Source: Mycolicibacter sp. MU0102
GTDB lineage: Bacteria > Actinomycetota > Actinomycetes > Mycobacteriales > Mycobacteriaceae
NCBI RefSeq assembly: GCF_963378105.1
Contig: NZ_OY726398.1
Span: forward strand, 3,968,001-4,032,000
Length of the DNA stretch: 64,000 nucleotides
Reading direction: 5' to 3'
Made by a program: the position numbers and the translations under genes. This document shows positions 1 to 8,977 of the stretch, one piece after another. The notes under the pieces are model-generated. The model ran no database searches, had not been told where the DNA came from, and was given only the letters and a program-made list of their open reading frames with translations. Position 1 is the stretch's first letter. Every line of letters begins with the position of its first letter.

Positions 1-570
1 TTCGCCGGCCGCCGCGTAGGCAGTGAACGTCAACATGTTGCGTGCCAGCTTCATTCGGGTTCCAGCGCCGGGCTCCCCGGCGTGGATCACCAGCGATGCC
101 CACTGCTTGAATGCCGGCTTGATCTGCTCGTAGACCGCCCGATCGGCACCGACCATGGTGGCCAGTTGGCCCTTCTCGGCCGCCCCGGCACCACCGCTGA
201 CCGGCGCGTCGATGACGTGAATGCCCTGCGGCTTGAGTTCCTCGGCCAGCTCGGCGGCCGTGGTGTCGGCGATCGTCGAGTGGATCGCGATGACGGTGCC
301 CGGCTTCGCGGCGGGCACCAGCTCGGCGACCACCTGTCGTACCTGGGCGTCGTCGAGCACCGTGATGCTGATGATGTCGGCGTTCGCCCCGACCTCGGCG
401 ACGCTGCCCGCAACGCTGGCCCCGGCCTCGGCCAGTGGCGTCATCGCTTCGGTCCGCAGGTCGAATATCGTTACGCCGCCGGGCCAGTCGACCAGACGCT
501 TGGCCATCGGCGCCCCCATATTGCCGAGGCCGATGTAGCCAAGACGGGGCTGCTGTTCCGGGCTGCTCAT
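1..570 (-). CDS. NAD(P)-dependent 3-hydroxyisobutyrate-dehydrogenase-family oxidoreductase, C-terminus beyond left edge (Rv0770-like)
   Basis: The 190 visible codons begin at ATG 570 and run off the left edge. The N-terminus holds a Rossmann signature (LGYIGLGNMGAPMAKRL), as in beta-hydroxyacid dehydrogenases, followed by the substrate motif DAPVSGG near residue 125. Family members oxidise small beta-hydroxyacids with NAD(P). The lysine expected in the C-terminal half appears close to the edge in the segment GTRMKLARNML. The start overlaps the stop of the SDR gene upstream on the same strand (ATGA), which suggests translational coupling in an aldA-SDR-dehydrogenase operon. Gene order matches Rv0768-Rv0770 of M. 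tuberculosis. The substrate is unknown. Confidence 0.85.
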   Translation of the reverse strand, partial: MSSPEQQPRLGYIGLGNMGAPMAKRLVDWPGGVTIFDLRTEAMTPLAEAGASVAGSVAEVGANADIISITVLDDAQVRQVVAELVPAAKPGTVIAIHSTIADTTAAELAEELKPQGIHVIDAPVSGGAGAAEKGQLATMVGADRAVYEQIKPAFKQWASLVIHAGEPGAGTRMKLARNMLTFTAYAAAGE

Positions 571-1319
571 GAGCGGATGATCTGTCCGCCGTCGACGTTG
601 AAGATCTGGCCGGTGATCCACGACGCCTGCTCCGACAGCAGGAACAGGCACATCGGGACGAGATCCTCGGGCGTGCCCATCCGGGCCAGCGGCAGCTGCT
701 GCACCATCTGCTTGACGATGGCCTGTGGGGTGGTGACCCGGTTGGCCTCGGTGTCGATCGGGCCGGGTGCGATCGCGTTGATCCGGATGTTGCGCCAGCC
801 CAGCTCACGGGAGAGCTGCTGAGTCAGGCCGTTGACGCCGACCTTGGCCAGACCGTAGAAGTTGGAGTACACCCATGCCGCGGTGGAGGACTGGTTGACG
901 ATCGCGCCGCCGCCCCGCTTGGCCATGTGCTCGTAGACGGCTCGCGTGCAGATCAGTGCGCCGTCCAGATTCACCCGCATGAAGTTCTCGTAGTAATCCC
1001 ACGGCACGGTCAGCAGGCCGTCGAGCTTCATCCCGCCGAAGATCGCGGCGTTGTTGACCAGGTAGTCGATTCCGCCGAACTCGGCCACGGCCGCATCCGC
1101 CATGGCCTGCGCCGATTCCAGGTCGGAGACGTCGACGCGCACCGCGATCGCCTTGCCGCCGTCGGCAACGATCTGGTCGGCCACGGTCTTCGCGCCGTCG
1201 ATGTTGATGTCAGCGACCACCACCGCGGCGCCGTCGGCGGCGAGGGCCTGGGCATAGGCCTGCCCGATACCGCCACCAGAGCCGGTGACGATAGCCACCT
1301 TGTCGTCGAATTGGCCCAT
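567..1319 (-). CDS. Short-chain dehydrogenase/reductase (Rv0769-like)
   Basis: A 250-residue classical SDR. The cofactor motif TGSGGGIG lies at residues 12-19, NNAA near 90, and the catalytic YGLAK near 155, with the usual C-terminal DGG segment. An acidic residue after beta-2 (VADIN) suggests NAD(H). It acts in the cytosol on an unknown alcohol or ketone. The start ATG at 1319 follows an AAGGAGAA ribosome site. It lies 31 bp downstream of the aldehyde dehydrogenase gene and overlaps the next gene by 4 bp, so the three genes probably form one operon for alcohol-aldehyde-acid conversion. Confidence 0.88.
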   Translation of the reverse strand: MGQFDDKVAIVTGSGGGIGQAYAQALAADGAAVVVADINIDGAKTVADQIVADGGKAIAVRVDVSDLESAQAMADAAVAEFGGIDYLVNNAAIFGGMKLDGLLTVPWDYYENFMRVNLDGALICTRAVYEHMAKRGGGAIVNQSSTAAWVYSNFYGLAKVGVNGLTQQLSRELGWRNIRINAIAPGPIDTEANRVTTPQAIVKQMVQQLPLARMGTPEDLVPMCLFLLSEQASWITGQIFNVDGGQIIRS

Positions 1320-1350
1320 CTGCTTGTTCTCCTTGATCCGGTACTAGTCG

Positions 1351-2820
1351 TTAGTTCGCTGCTGTCGCAATAGCTTTGATTTCCAGGTACTCCTCGAACC
1401 CGGCGACGCCCATCTCGCGGCCATTGCCGGACTGCTTGTAGCCACCGAACGGCATATCCGCGGAGTACCAGACCCCGCCGTTGACGTTGACGGTGCCGGC
1501 CCGCAGTCGGGCCGCCACCCCTGCCGCCCGCTCGGCGTCGGCACCGTAGACGGTGGCGGACAACCCGTAGGGCGAGTCGTTGGCGATGCGCACCGCGTCG
1601 TCGTCGCCGTCATGCGGGATCACGGTGAGCACGGGGCCGAAGATCTCCTCGCGAGCCACCCGCGCCTCGTTGGTCAGCCCGGCGATCACGGTGGGTTCGA
1701 TGAAGAACCCGGCGGGCTGATCCGCTGGGCGACCGCCGCCGCAGGCAAACGTGCCGCCCTCCTCGATCGCCAGATCCAGGTAGCTCTGCACCCGGTCACG
1801 CTGGCGCGCGGAGATCACTGGGCCGCAGATGGTGCCGGGCTTCGACGGGTCACCGGCCTTGATCGAGCCCATCGTGCCGGCCGCGATGGCGACCGCCTCG
1901 TCGTAGCGGGCCCGGGGCACCACCAGACGCGTGGTGATCGCGCAGCCCTGCCCGGCGTGCAGGCAGACCGAGAATCCTGCCACCGAGCACGCCGCGGCCA
2001 GGTCGGCATCGTCGAGTACCAGGAAGGCGGACTTGCCACCTAGCTCCAGAAACACCTTCTTGATGGTGGCAGCGGCGTCGGCCATCACGCTGCGGCCGGT
2101 GGCGGTCGATCCGGTGAACGAAACCAAGTCCACCCGTTGGTCTTTGGCGAGCATGGCACCCAGCGCGTGGTCAGTCGAGGTGACGATGTTGACCACGCCC
2201 GGCGGAATGTCGGTCTTCTCCGCGATCAGCTCTCCGAGCACCGCAGCGACCCACGGAGTGTCGGGTGCGGGTTTGAGCACGACGGTGTTGCCGGCGGCCA
2301 GCGCCGGGCCCAGCTTGGCCAGGTTGATCTGGTGCGGGAAGTTCCACGGGGTGATAGCGCCGACGACGCCCACCGCCTCCCGCACCACGGAGCGTCGAGT
2401 GGGGATGCCCATCGGCGACGCCTCACCGAGATCCTGTGTCCACTCGTAGTTTTCGGCGGTGTCCGCGGCGAAGCTGAGGTCGTTGATCGGCCCCTCCAGC
2501 TGCGCGCCGGCGGTCAGCATCCGGGGGGCGCCCACGTCGGCGATCGTCAGATCGCGAAGCTCCTCGACATGCTCGAGCATCGCCTCACGCAACTGACGTA
2601 TGCAGCGCACCCGCAGTTCGGTGTTGGTCGACCAGTCGGTCTCGTCGAACGCCCGGCGCGCCGCACCGATAGCGCGATCCATGTCGGCGGCGTCGGCATT
2701 GGCCGCCTCACCGAGCACCTCTTCGGTGGCCGGGTTGACGGTGGCAAAGCCGCCGGCTCCGCCCGAGGTCAGCTTGCCGTCGATCAGCAGCCGGCTTACG
2801 CCGTCAGCCAGTAATGCCAT
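1351..2820 (-). CDS. aldA: NAD-dependent aldehyde dehydrogenase (Rv0768/AldA-like)
   Basis: A 489-residue aldehyde dehydrogenase of normal family length. Visible motifs are PWNFPHQ (oxyanion Asn), ELGGKS (general-base Glu) and HAGQGCAITTRL (nucleophilic Cys). It oxidises an aldehyde to the acid with NAD(P). It is the first gene of a leftward operon and is transcribed divergently from a TetR gene. The 5' region contains a GGACA-N2-TGTCC palindrome at 2873-2884, so control by that TetR protein is likely. The name rests on synteny with Rv0768. Confidence 0.88.
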   Translation of the reverse strand: MALLADGVSRLLIDGKLTSGGAGGFATVNPATEEVLGEAANADAADMDRAIGAARRAFDETDWSTNTELRVRCIRQLREAMLEHVEELRDLTIADVGAPRMLTAGAQLEGPINDLSFAADTAENYEWTQDLGEASPMGIPTRRSVVREAVGVVGAITPWNFPHQINLAKLGPALAAGNTVVLKPAPDTPWVAAVLGELIAEKTDIPPGVVNIVTSTDHALGAMLAKDQRVDLVSFTGSTATGRSVMADAAATIKKVFLELGGKSAFLVLDDADLAAACSVAGFSVCLHAGQGCAITTRLVVPRARYDEAVAIAAGTMGSIKAGDPSKPGTICGPVISARQRDRVQSYLDLAIEEGGTFACGGGRPADQPAGFFIEPTVIAGLTNEARVAREEIFGPVLTVIPHDGDDDAVRIANDSPYGLSATVYGADAERAAGVAARLRAGTVNVNGGVWYSADMPFGGYKQSGNGREMGVAGFEEYLEIKAIATAAN

Positions 2821-2872
2821 CAGTCACTCCCGCAGCTTGGTCGCAGTCCCCGTGAAGAAACACTGCGAAAAT

Positions 2873-2884
2873 GGACACATGTCC
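2873..2884. promoter_or_regulatory. Putative TetR operator, copy 1 (GGACA-CA-TGTCC)
   Basis: A perfect 12-bp palindrome GGACACATGTCC, 53 bp upstream of the aldA start. The same half-sites recur at 2995-3008 next to the divergent TetR start. Paired identical dyads between a TetR gene and its divergent neighbour are a common operator arrangement. TetR binding is inferred. Confidence 0.55.
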
Positions 2885-2994
2885 GTTATCACCGGCTCGA
2901 ACCCTAGCCCCAGAGTTGGCGCGCCCGCAACCCTCTTAGCCTGAAACCGTTGCTTCCCAGGGGACTTGCCTAACAAATCCATCTTCAGCTACGT

Positions 2995-3008
2995 TGGACA
3001 GGTGTCCA
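2995..3008. promoter_or_regulatory. Putative TetR operator, copy 2 (TGGACA-GG-TGTCCA)
   Basis: A perfect 14-bp palindrome TGGACAGGTGTCCA whose right half overlaps the GTG at 3002, the most likely TetR start codon. Binding here would block transcription start or a leaderless mRNA. It shares the GGACA/TGTCC arms with 2873-2884, 123 bp away centre to centre. Confidence 0.55.
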
Positions 3009-3640
3009 GCGAATCGGTGGCGGCAGTCACATCTACGAACGCTGCCTTTCCCGACCCCGCGACCCCGGGCGCCACACCCGCTCCCCGGAACCGGCGCCAG
3101 GAGGAGACCTTCCGCAAGGTGCTGCGCGCCGGCGTCGAGATGCTGCGGGAGAAGTCCTACGCAGACCTGACCGTGCGCGCCGTCGCTGCCCGCGCCAAGG
3201 TCGCCCCGGCGACCGCCTACACCTACTTCTCCTCCAAGAACCATCTGATCGCCGAGGTGTATCTGGACCTGGTTCGTCAGGTCCCGTACTTCACCGACGT
3301 CAACGAGCCGATGCCGAGTCGGGTCAACCAGGCGCTACGGCACCTGGCGCTGGTGGTCGCCGACGAGCCCGAGGTCGCGGCGGCGTGCACGGCGGCACTG
3401 CTCAGCGGCAACAGCGACCCGGCGGTCCGCACGGTGCGCGACCGGATCGGCGCGGAGATCCACCGCCGCATCATCTCGGCGTTCGGCCCGGACGCGGACC
3501 CCCAGAAGGTCTCCGCCCTGGAGATGACCTTCTTCGGCGCTCTGGTCAACGCCGGCAGTGGCGCCTTCACCTACCACCAGATCACCGATCGGCTGGCCTA
3601 CGTCGTCAGCCTGATCCTCGAATCAGGAGCACCACGATGA
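3002..3640 (+). CDS. TetR-family transcriptional regulator (Rv0767c-like)
   Basis: About 212 residues from GTG 3002; an in-frame TTG at 2966 would add 12. The N-terminal helix-turn-helix is clear (LTVRAVAARAKVAPATAYTY followed by FSSKNHLIAEVY), preceded by a Pro/Ala-rich leader and followed by a helical ligand domain. The protein probably represses its own promoter and the divergent aldA operon through the GGACA/TGTCC dyads. Its stop overlaps the start of cyp123 (ATGA), so it heads the rightward operon cyp123-SDR-cyp51-ferredoxin. The start is uncertain because no strong ribosome site precedes either codon. The ligand is unknown. Confidence 0.82.
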   Translation: MSSESVAAVTSTNAAFPDPATPGATPAPRNRRQEETFRKVLRAGVEMLREKSYADLTVRAVAARAKVAPATAYTYFSSKNHLIAEVYLDLVRQVPYFTDVNEPMPSRVNQALRHLALVVADEPEVAAACTAALLSGNSDPAVRTVRDRIGAEIHRRIISAFGPDADPQKVSALEMTFFGALVNAGSGAFTYHQITDRLAYVVSLILESGAPR

Positions 3641-4854
3641 CCTTGCAGACGGCACCACCCGTCCTCAACCCCTACGACTACGACTTCCACGAGGACCCGT
3701 TCCCCTACTACCGGCGGCTGCGGGACGAGGCCCCGGTGTACCGCAACGAAGAGCTCGACTTCTGGGCGATCTCACGTCATCAGGACGTGCTGCACGGGTT
3801 CCGCAACAGCGAAGCGCTGTCCAACCGGGACGGGGTATCCCTGGACCCGGTCTCCCGCGGCCCCCATGCCCAGCTGGTGATGTCGTTTTTGGCGATGGAC
3901 GATCCGCAGCACCTACGGCTTCGCACCCTGGTGTCCAAGGGCTTCACCCCGCGCCGGATTCGCGAGCTCGAGCCCCAGGTGATTCGGCTGGCGCGCCAGC
4001 ATCTGGACAACGCGATCCAGCCCGGCTCCGACGGCACCTGCTCGTTCGACTTCATCAATGACTTCGCCGGCAAGCTGCCGATGGACGTCATCTCCGAGCT
4101 GATGGGCGTGCCAGAAGCCGACCGGGCCCGCATCCGCGAGCTCGCCGACGGGGTGCTGCACCGCGAAGACGGGGTGACCGATGTCCCCCAGTCGGCGATC
4201 CAGGCATCGATGGATCTGATGACCTACTACAACGAGATGATCGCCGACTTCAAGAAGAACCCGGCCGACAACTTGACCTCAGCCCTGCTGGAAACCGAGG
4301 TCGACGGTGACCGGCTCGGCGACCAGGAAATCCTGGCGTTCTTGTTCTTGATGGTGATCGCGGGCAACGAGACCACCACCAAGCTGCTCGGCAGCTCCAT
4401 CTACTGGGGCCACCGCAACCGCGACCAGCTGACGCCGCTGTTCGCCGACCGCTCCCGGATCCCGCTGTGGGTCGAGGAGACACTGCGCTACGACACCCCG
4501 AGCCAGATCCTGGCCCGCACCGTCGCGGAGGACTACACCCTGCACGGCACCACCATCCCGGCCGACTCGGTGGTGCTGCTGTTGCCCGGTTCCGGAAACC
4601 GTGACGAGCGGGTATTCGACGACCCCGACGCCTTCCGGATCGGACGCGACATTGGCTCCAAGCTGCTCAGTTTCGGCAGCGGTGCCCACTTCTGCCTCGG
4701 CGCACACCTGGCCCGGATGGAGGCCCGGGTGGCGCTCGACGAACTTTTCAGCCGGATCAGCGACTACCAGGTCGATGAGGCCAACGCCGTGCGGGTGCAT
4801 TCATCCAACGTGCGCGGCTTCGCCGACCTCCCGATCACCGTCAAGGAGGCATAA
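3637..4854 (+). CDS. cyp123: Cytochrome P450, CYP123-like
   Basis: A 405-residue soluble bacterial P450. The heme-thiolate loop is FGSGAHFCLGAHLARME, the I-helix oxygen-activation motif is AGNETTTK, and the K-helix ExxR is EETLR. ATG 3637 overlaps the TetR stop by 4 bp, and the stop is immediately followed by the next SDR start, so the genes are tightly coupled. Its position between a TetR/aldA pair and cyp51 matches Rv0766c (CYP123). The substrate of CYP123 is not established. The nearby ferredoxin gene may supply electrons. Confidence 0.88.
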   Translation: MTLQTAPPVLNPYDYDFHEDPFPYYRRLRDEAPVYRNEELDFWAISRHQDVLHGFRNSEALSNRDGVSLDPVSRGPHAQLVMSFLAMDDPQHLRLRTLVSKGFTPRRIRELEPQVIRLARQHLDNAIQPGSDGTCSFDFINDFAGKLPMDVISELMGVPEADRARIRELADGVLHREDGVTDVPQSAIQASMDLMTYYNEMIADFKKNPADNLTSALLETEVDGDRLGDQEILAFLFLMVIAGNETTTKLLGSSIYWGHRNRDQLTPLFADRSRIPLWVEETLRYDTPSQILARTVAEDYTLHGTTIPADSVVLLLPGSGNRDERVFDDPDAFRIGRDIGSKLLSFGSGAHFCLGAHLARMEARVALDELFSRISDYQVDEANAVRVHSSNVRGFADLPITVKEA

Positions 4855-5682
4855 ATGCCACGTTTCGACCCATCCCCGGCCCGACGGCCCGCCATCGTCA
4901 CGGGCGCATCCTCGGGTATCGGCGCCGCCACCGCAGAAGAGCTGGCCAGCCGCGGATTCCCGGTCGCGCTCGGTGCCCGACGGACCGACAAACTCACCGA
5001 ACTGGTCGGCAAGATCCGCGACAACGGCGGCGAGGCGGTGGCGTTCCCGCTCGACGTCACCGACGCCGACTCCGTGAAATCCTTTGTGGCGTCCAGCATC
5101 GATGCGTTGGGCGAGATCGAATTGCTGGTCTCCGGCGCCGGCGACATGTTCCCCGGACGCATTCACGAGCTGCCCACCGAGGCGTTCAACGACCAGATCC
5201 AGGTACATCTGATCGGCGCCAACCGGCTGGCCACCGCGGTGCTGCCGGACATGGTCGCCCGCCAACGCGGCGACGTGATCTTCGTCGGATCCGATGTGGC
5301 AATCCAGCAGCGTCCGCACATGGGCGCCTACGGTGCGGCCAAAGCCGCGCTGGTCGCGATGGTGCACAACCTGCGAATGGAGTTGGAGGGCACCGGGGTT
5401 CGAGCCTCGATCGTGCACCCCGGACCGACCCTGACCGAGATGGGCTGGAAACTCTCGGCCGAGCAGGTGGGGCCGATGCTGGAGGACTGGGCCAAGTGGG
5501 GTCAGGCGCGCCACAGCTATTTCCTTCGGCCGCAAGACCTGGCTCGCGCCATCGCATTCGTCGCCGAAACTCCGCGCGGCGCACACATCGTCGACATGGA
5601 GGTGCAGCCCGAGGCCCCGCTGCGCGACACCGCCTCCGATCGCCAGAACCTGCAACTGGGCGAGGAAGGAATGCCGTCATGA
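4855..5682 (+). CDS. Short-chain dehydrogenase/reductase (Rv0765c-like)
   Basis: A 275-residue SDR with TGASSGIG near the N-terminus and catalytic YGAAK. ARRTDK after beta-2 has basic residues, which favours NADP(H). It starts directly after the cyp123 stop and its own stop overlaps the cyp51 start (ATGA), so it is made with two P450s. A role in oxidising or reducing a hydroxyl or ketone produced by those P450s is plausible but inferred. The C-terminal 25 residues (after RGAHIVDMEVQPEAP) are a tail beyond the core fold. Confidence 0.87.
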   Translation: MPRFDPSPARRPAIVTGASSGIGAATAEELASRGFPVALGARRTDKLTELVGKIRDNGGEAVAFPLDVTDADSVKSFVASSIDALGEIELLVSGAGDMFPGRIHELPTEAFNDQIQVHLIGANRLATAVLPDMVARQRGDVIFVGSDVAIQQRPHMGAYGAAKAALVAMVHNLRMELEGTGVRASIVHPGPTLTEMGWKLSAEQVGPMLEDWAKWGQARHSYFLRPQDLARAIAFVAETPRGAHIVDMEVQPEAPLRDTASDRQNLQLGEEGMPS

Positions 5683-7034
5683 GCGTCACCACTGAGGTTC
5701 CCCGGGTCTCCGGGGGCGAGGCCGAGCACGGTCACCTCGAAGAATTCCGCACCGATCCGATCGCGTTGATGCAGCGCGTGCGCGACGAGTGCGGCGACGT
5801 CGGATGGTTCGACCTGGCCGGCCGCAAGGTCGTGCTGCTGACCGGCGCCGAAGCCAACGAGTTCTTCTTCCGTTCCACCGACGACGAGCTCGACCAGGCC
5901 GCGGCCTACCCGTTCATGACCCCGATCTTCGGCAACGGCGTGGTGTTCGACGCGCCGCCGGAGCGGCGCGCGGAGATGTTGCACAACACCGCACTTCGCG
6001 GCGAGCACATGAAGCGCCACGCCAGCACCATCGAGCATGAAGTGCGCCAGATGATCGCCGACTGGGGCGACGAGGGTGAGATCGACCTGCTGGAGTTCTT
6101 CGCCGAGCTGACGATCTACACCTCGACGGCGTGCCTCATCGGGCGAAAGTTCCGCGAAGAACTCGACAACCGGTTTGCCCAGCTGTACTACGAACTGGAG
6201 AACGGCACCGACCCACTGTGCTACGTCGACCCGTATCTGCCGATCGAAAGCTTCCGGCGCCGTGACGAAGCCCGCGTCAAGCTGGTCGAGCTGGTGCAGG
6301 GCATCATGAACGGCCGGCTGGCCAACCCGGAATCGGACAAGAAGCGCCGGGACATGATCGATGTCATGGTGTCGATCCCGGACGAGAACGGCAACCCGCG
6401 GTTCTCCGCCGACGAGATCACCGGGATCATCATCTCGATGATGTTCGCCGGGCATCACACCAGCTCGGGAACCAGCGCCTGGACGTTGATCGAGATGCTG
6501 CGCCACCCGGAGGCCCATGCCGCGGTGATCTCCGAACTCGACGAGCTCTATGCCGACGGTGGCGAGGTGAGTTTCCATGCGCTGCGCCAGATCCCGAACC
6601 TGGAGAACGTGCTCAAAGAGACCCTGCGCATGCATCCGCCGCTGATCATCTTGATGCGGGTGGCCAAGGGTGAGTTCGAGGTCTGCGGCTACCCGATCCA
6701 CGAAGGCGACATGGTGGCGGCTTCGCCGGCGGTCTCCAACCGAATCCCGGAGAACTTCCCCCAGCCCAATGACTTCGTGCCGGAGCGCTACAACGAACCG
6801 CGCGAGGAAGACGTCATCCACCGCTGGACGTGGATCCCGTTCGGGGCCGGTCGGCACCGCTGCGTGGGGGCGGCCTTCGCCACCATGCAGATCAAGGCGA
6901 TCTTCTCGGTCCTGCTGCGCGAGTACGAGTTCGAGATGTCGCAGCCGGCGGAGAGCTACCGCAACGACCATTCCAAGATGGTGGTGCAACTGGCCCGCCC
7001 CGCCAAGGTGCGCTACCGCCGCCGCAACAAGTAG
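5679..7034 (+). CDS. cyp51: Sterol 14-alpha-demethylase CYP51
   Basis: A 451-residue P450, the length I recall for mycobacterial CYP51. The heme loop is FGAGRHRCVGAAFATMQ. The I-helix carries FAGHHTSSGTS, the His-Thr pair typical of CYP51, and the K-helix has KETLRMHPP. The B-C region shows the CYP51-type stretch YPFMTPIFGNGVVFDAPPE. CYP51 enzymes remove the 14-alpha methyl of sterols in three oxidations. The physiological substrate in mycobacteria is unclear. The adjacent ferredoxin at 7054 is the expected redox partner. The start overlaps the SDR stop by 4 bp. Confidence 0.95.
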   Translation: MSVTTEVPRVSGGEAEHGHLEEFRTDPIALMQRVRDECGDVGWFDLAGRKVVLLTGAEANEFFFRSTDDELDQAAAYPFMTPIFGNGVVFDAPPERRAEMLHNTALRGEHMKRHASTIEHEVRQMIADWGDEGEIDLLEFFAELTIYTSTACLIGRKFREELDNRFAQLYYELENGTDPLCYVDPYLPIESFRRRDEARVKLVELVQGIMNGRLANPESDKKRRDMIDVMVSIPDENGNPRFSADEITGIIISMMFAGHHTSSGTSAWTLIEMLRHPEAHAAVISELDELYADGGEVSFHALRQIPNLENVLKETLRMHPPLIILMRVAKGEFEVCGYPIHEGDMVAASPAVSNRIPENFPQPNDFVPERYNEPREEDVIHRWTWIPFGAGRHRCVGAAFATMQIKAIFSVLLREYEFEMSQPAESYRNDHSKMVVQLARPAKVRYRRRNK

Positions 7035-7053
7035 AGGCCGAGGGAGCGCTGAA

Positions 7054-7260
7054 ATGGGTAGCTACACAGTGAAGGTGGACCTGGACTTGTGCCAGGGCCA
7101 CGCCATGTGCGAACTGGAGGCACCCGACTACTTCCAGGTGCCCAAGCACGGCAAGGTCGAGATCCTCGACTCCGAACCACCAGACCAAGACCGCCGCCAG
7201 ATCCAGGCAGCCGTGCGGTCCTGTCCCACCCGAGCGTTGTCCATCGAAGAGAAGGAATAG
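7054..7260 (+). CDS. 3Fe-4S-type ferredoxin (Rv0763c-like), CYP51 partner
   Basis: A 68-residue ferredoxin. Cluster cysteines are visible in DLCQGHAMCELEAP and in RSCPTRAL, the spacing of actinobacterial 3Fe-4S ferredoxins that serve P450s. A GAGGGAGCG ribosome site precedes ATG 7054. It lies 19 bp after cyp51 and almost touches the next gene, so it belongs to the same transcript. It should pass electrons to CYP51 and possibly to CYP123. Confidence 0.92.
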   Translation: MGSYTVKVDLDLCQGHAMCELEAPDYFQVPKHGKVEILDSEPPDQDRRQIQAAVRSCPTRALSIEEKE

Positions 7261-7262
7261 AC

Positions 7263-7817
7263 ATGGCGACTTCAGCCCCCCTCCCCCGCGAGACCTACGA
7301 CGACTGGGTCGAGCGCTGGCTGCAGGCCAACCGCGACGCCGAGGCGGCCGGTGACTGGCGGCCGCTGGCCGACTTCTACTCCGATGACGCCACCTACGGC
7401 TGGAACATCGGCCCCAAAGAGGACGTCATGTGCGTCGGGATCGACGAGATCCGCGACATCGCCCTGGGCCTGGAGATGGAGGGGCTGGACAACTGGCAGT
7501 ACCCGTACCAAAAGGTGCTCATCGATGAGAAGCAGGGCGAGATCGTCGGCTTCTGGAAGCAGGTCGCGACAGACGCCGACGGTGCCGAGTCGGAGATCTA
7601 CGGCATCGGCGGCAGCTGGTTTCGCCTCAACGCCGACGCGAAGATCGAATGGCAGCGTGACTTCTTCGACTTCGGTCACGTCCAGAAGCTCTACCTGGAC
7701 CTGATGACCGCCGGCAAGCTCTCGGCCGGGATGCAGAAGCGCATCGAGCGCAGCCTGGCCGGTGAGAAGCTGCCCGGCTACTACCCGCTGGGAACAGCTC
7801 CGGTTCCACTCTGGTAG
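7263..7817 (+). CDS. Conserved NTF2/SnoaL-like protein (Rv0762c-like)
   Basis: A 184-residue acidic protein beginning at ATG 7263, two bases after the ferredoxin stop. The pattern DDWVERWLQANRDAEAAGDW, then an aspartate-rich segment (FYSDDATYGWNIG), resembles the N-terminal helices and first strands of the NTF2-like/SnoaL fold. Such proteins are often isomerases, hydratases or carriers for polyketide or steroid-like ligands. No catalytic residues can be assigned with confidence. Synteny matches Rv0762c. Confidence 0.75.
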   Translation: MATSAPLPRETYDDWVERWLQANRDAEAAGDWRPLADFYSDDATYGWNIGPKEDVMCVGIDEIRDIALGLEMEGLDNWQYPYQKVLIDEKQGEIVGFWKQVATDADGAESEIYGIGGSWFRLNADAKIEWQRDFFDFGHVQKLYLDLMTAGKLSAGMQKRIERSLAGEKLPGYYPLGTAPVPLW

Positions 7818-7843
7818 AACACAACTCACTTCCAGGAGAACTC

Positions 7844-8926
7844 GTGGCCATACACGTCGCCCTGATCGGCACCGGCAACGCCGGGCGCATCGCCCTGCGC
7901 GGGCTGATCACCAATCCCGCCTACGAGCTCACCGGAGTGTGGGTCTCGACAGCAGCCAAGGTGGGCCAAGATGCCGGCGAGCTCGCCGGTCTCGACGTCC
8001 ACACCGGCATCGCCGCCACCGACGACTTCGAGGCGATCATCGGCGCCAAGCCCGAGGCCGCGGTCTACTGCGCGATGGGTGACACCCGACTGCCCGACGC
8101 GCTCAAGGACGTCTGCCGACTGCTGGCCGCCGGCATCAACGTCATCGGGACCGCCCCGGGGGTGCTGCAATACCCCTGGGGCGTCATCCCGGACAAGTTC
8201 ATCGCACCCATCGAAGACGCGGCCCGCCAAGGCAATTCAAGCGTCTACGTCAATGGTGTCGATCCCGGCTTCGTCACCGACATGGTGCCGCTGGCCTTCG
8301 CCAGCACGTGCCAACACATTGAGCAGATCCGCTGTCTGGAGATCGCCGACTACGCGACCTACGACGGCGCCGAGGTCATGTTCGACGTGATGGGCTTCGG
8401 CAATTCGCTCGACAACGTGCCGATGCTGCTGCAGCCGGGCATCTTGAGCATCGCGTGGGGCGCGACAATTCGCGAGCTGGCCGCCGGCCTGGGCGTGACC
8501 CTGGACGCCATCACGGACTCATCCGAGCGCGAGCCGGCGCCCGAGGCCTTCGATATCGCCGCCGGCCATATCCCCAAAGGCGGTGTCGCCGCACTCAAGT
8601 TCGAGATCAACGGCATCGTCGACGGCAAGCGGCTGATCGTGGTCGAGCACGTCACCCGGCTGCGCAGCGATCTGCGGCCGGACTGGGCGCAGCCGGCACA
8701 GCAGGGCGGCTCCTATCGGGTGGAGATCACCGGCGAGCCGTCCTACACCGTCGACATCTGCCCTACCAGCCGGCACGGCGATCACAACTACGCCGCGATC
8801 GCGGTCGGTGTTGGCCGCGTGGTCAACGCGATTCCGGCCGTCGTCGCCGCACCGGCCGGCATCGTCACCACCCTCGACCTGCCGTTGGTCGGCGCGCCCG
8901 CCGTCATCGCGGGAACCGGCGACTGA
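7844..8926 (+). CDS. DapB-like N-terminal Rossmann reductase (2,4-diaminopentanoate-dehydrogenase type)
   Basis: A 360-residue protein from GTG 7844, preceded by CAGGAGAA. The N-terminus is a nucleotide-binding fold (IHVALIGTGNAGRIALRGL) like dihydrodipicolinate reductase, followed by a long C-terminal domain with the conserved-looking VNGVDPGFVTDMVPLAF. Mycobacteria carry several such proteins near P450 and SDR genes, and their substrates are unknown. It is not true DapB, which is about 245 residues. As I recall it, M. tuberculosis has no gene here between Rv0762c and adhB, so this and the next two genes look like a lineage-specific insertion into the cyp51 operon. Confidence 0.8.
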   Translation: MAIHVALIGTGNAGRIALRGLITNPAYELTGVWVSTAAKVGQDAGELAGLDVHTGIAATDDFEAIIGAKPEAAVYCAMGDTRLPDALKDVCRLLAAGINVIGTAPGVLQYPWGVIPDKFIAPIEDAARQGNSSVYVNGVDPGFVTDMVPLAFASTCQHIEQIRCLEIADYATYDGAEVMFDVMGFGNSLDNVPMLLQPGILSIAWGATIRELAAGLGVTLDAITDSSEREPAPEAFDIAAGHIPKGGVAALKFEINGIVDGKRLIVVEHVTRLRSDLRPDWAQPAQQGGSYRVEITGEPSYTVDICPTSRHGDHNYAAIAVGVGRVVNAIPAVVAAPAGIVTTLDLPLVGAPAVIAGTGD

Positions 8927-8977
8927 GAGACCGAAGACAACCACCAGCACTGAACTGAACTGAAAGGCGGAATGCCC

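Noticed and set aside
5517..6989. 490-codon open frame antisense to cyp51
   Set aside because: High third-position GC makes long antisense frames common here. It has no family motif, and the sense strand encodes an intact CYP51.
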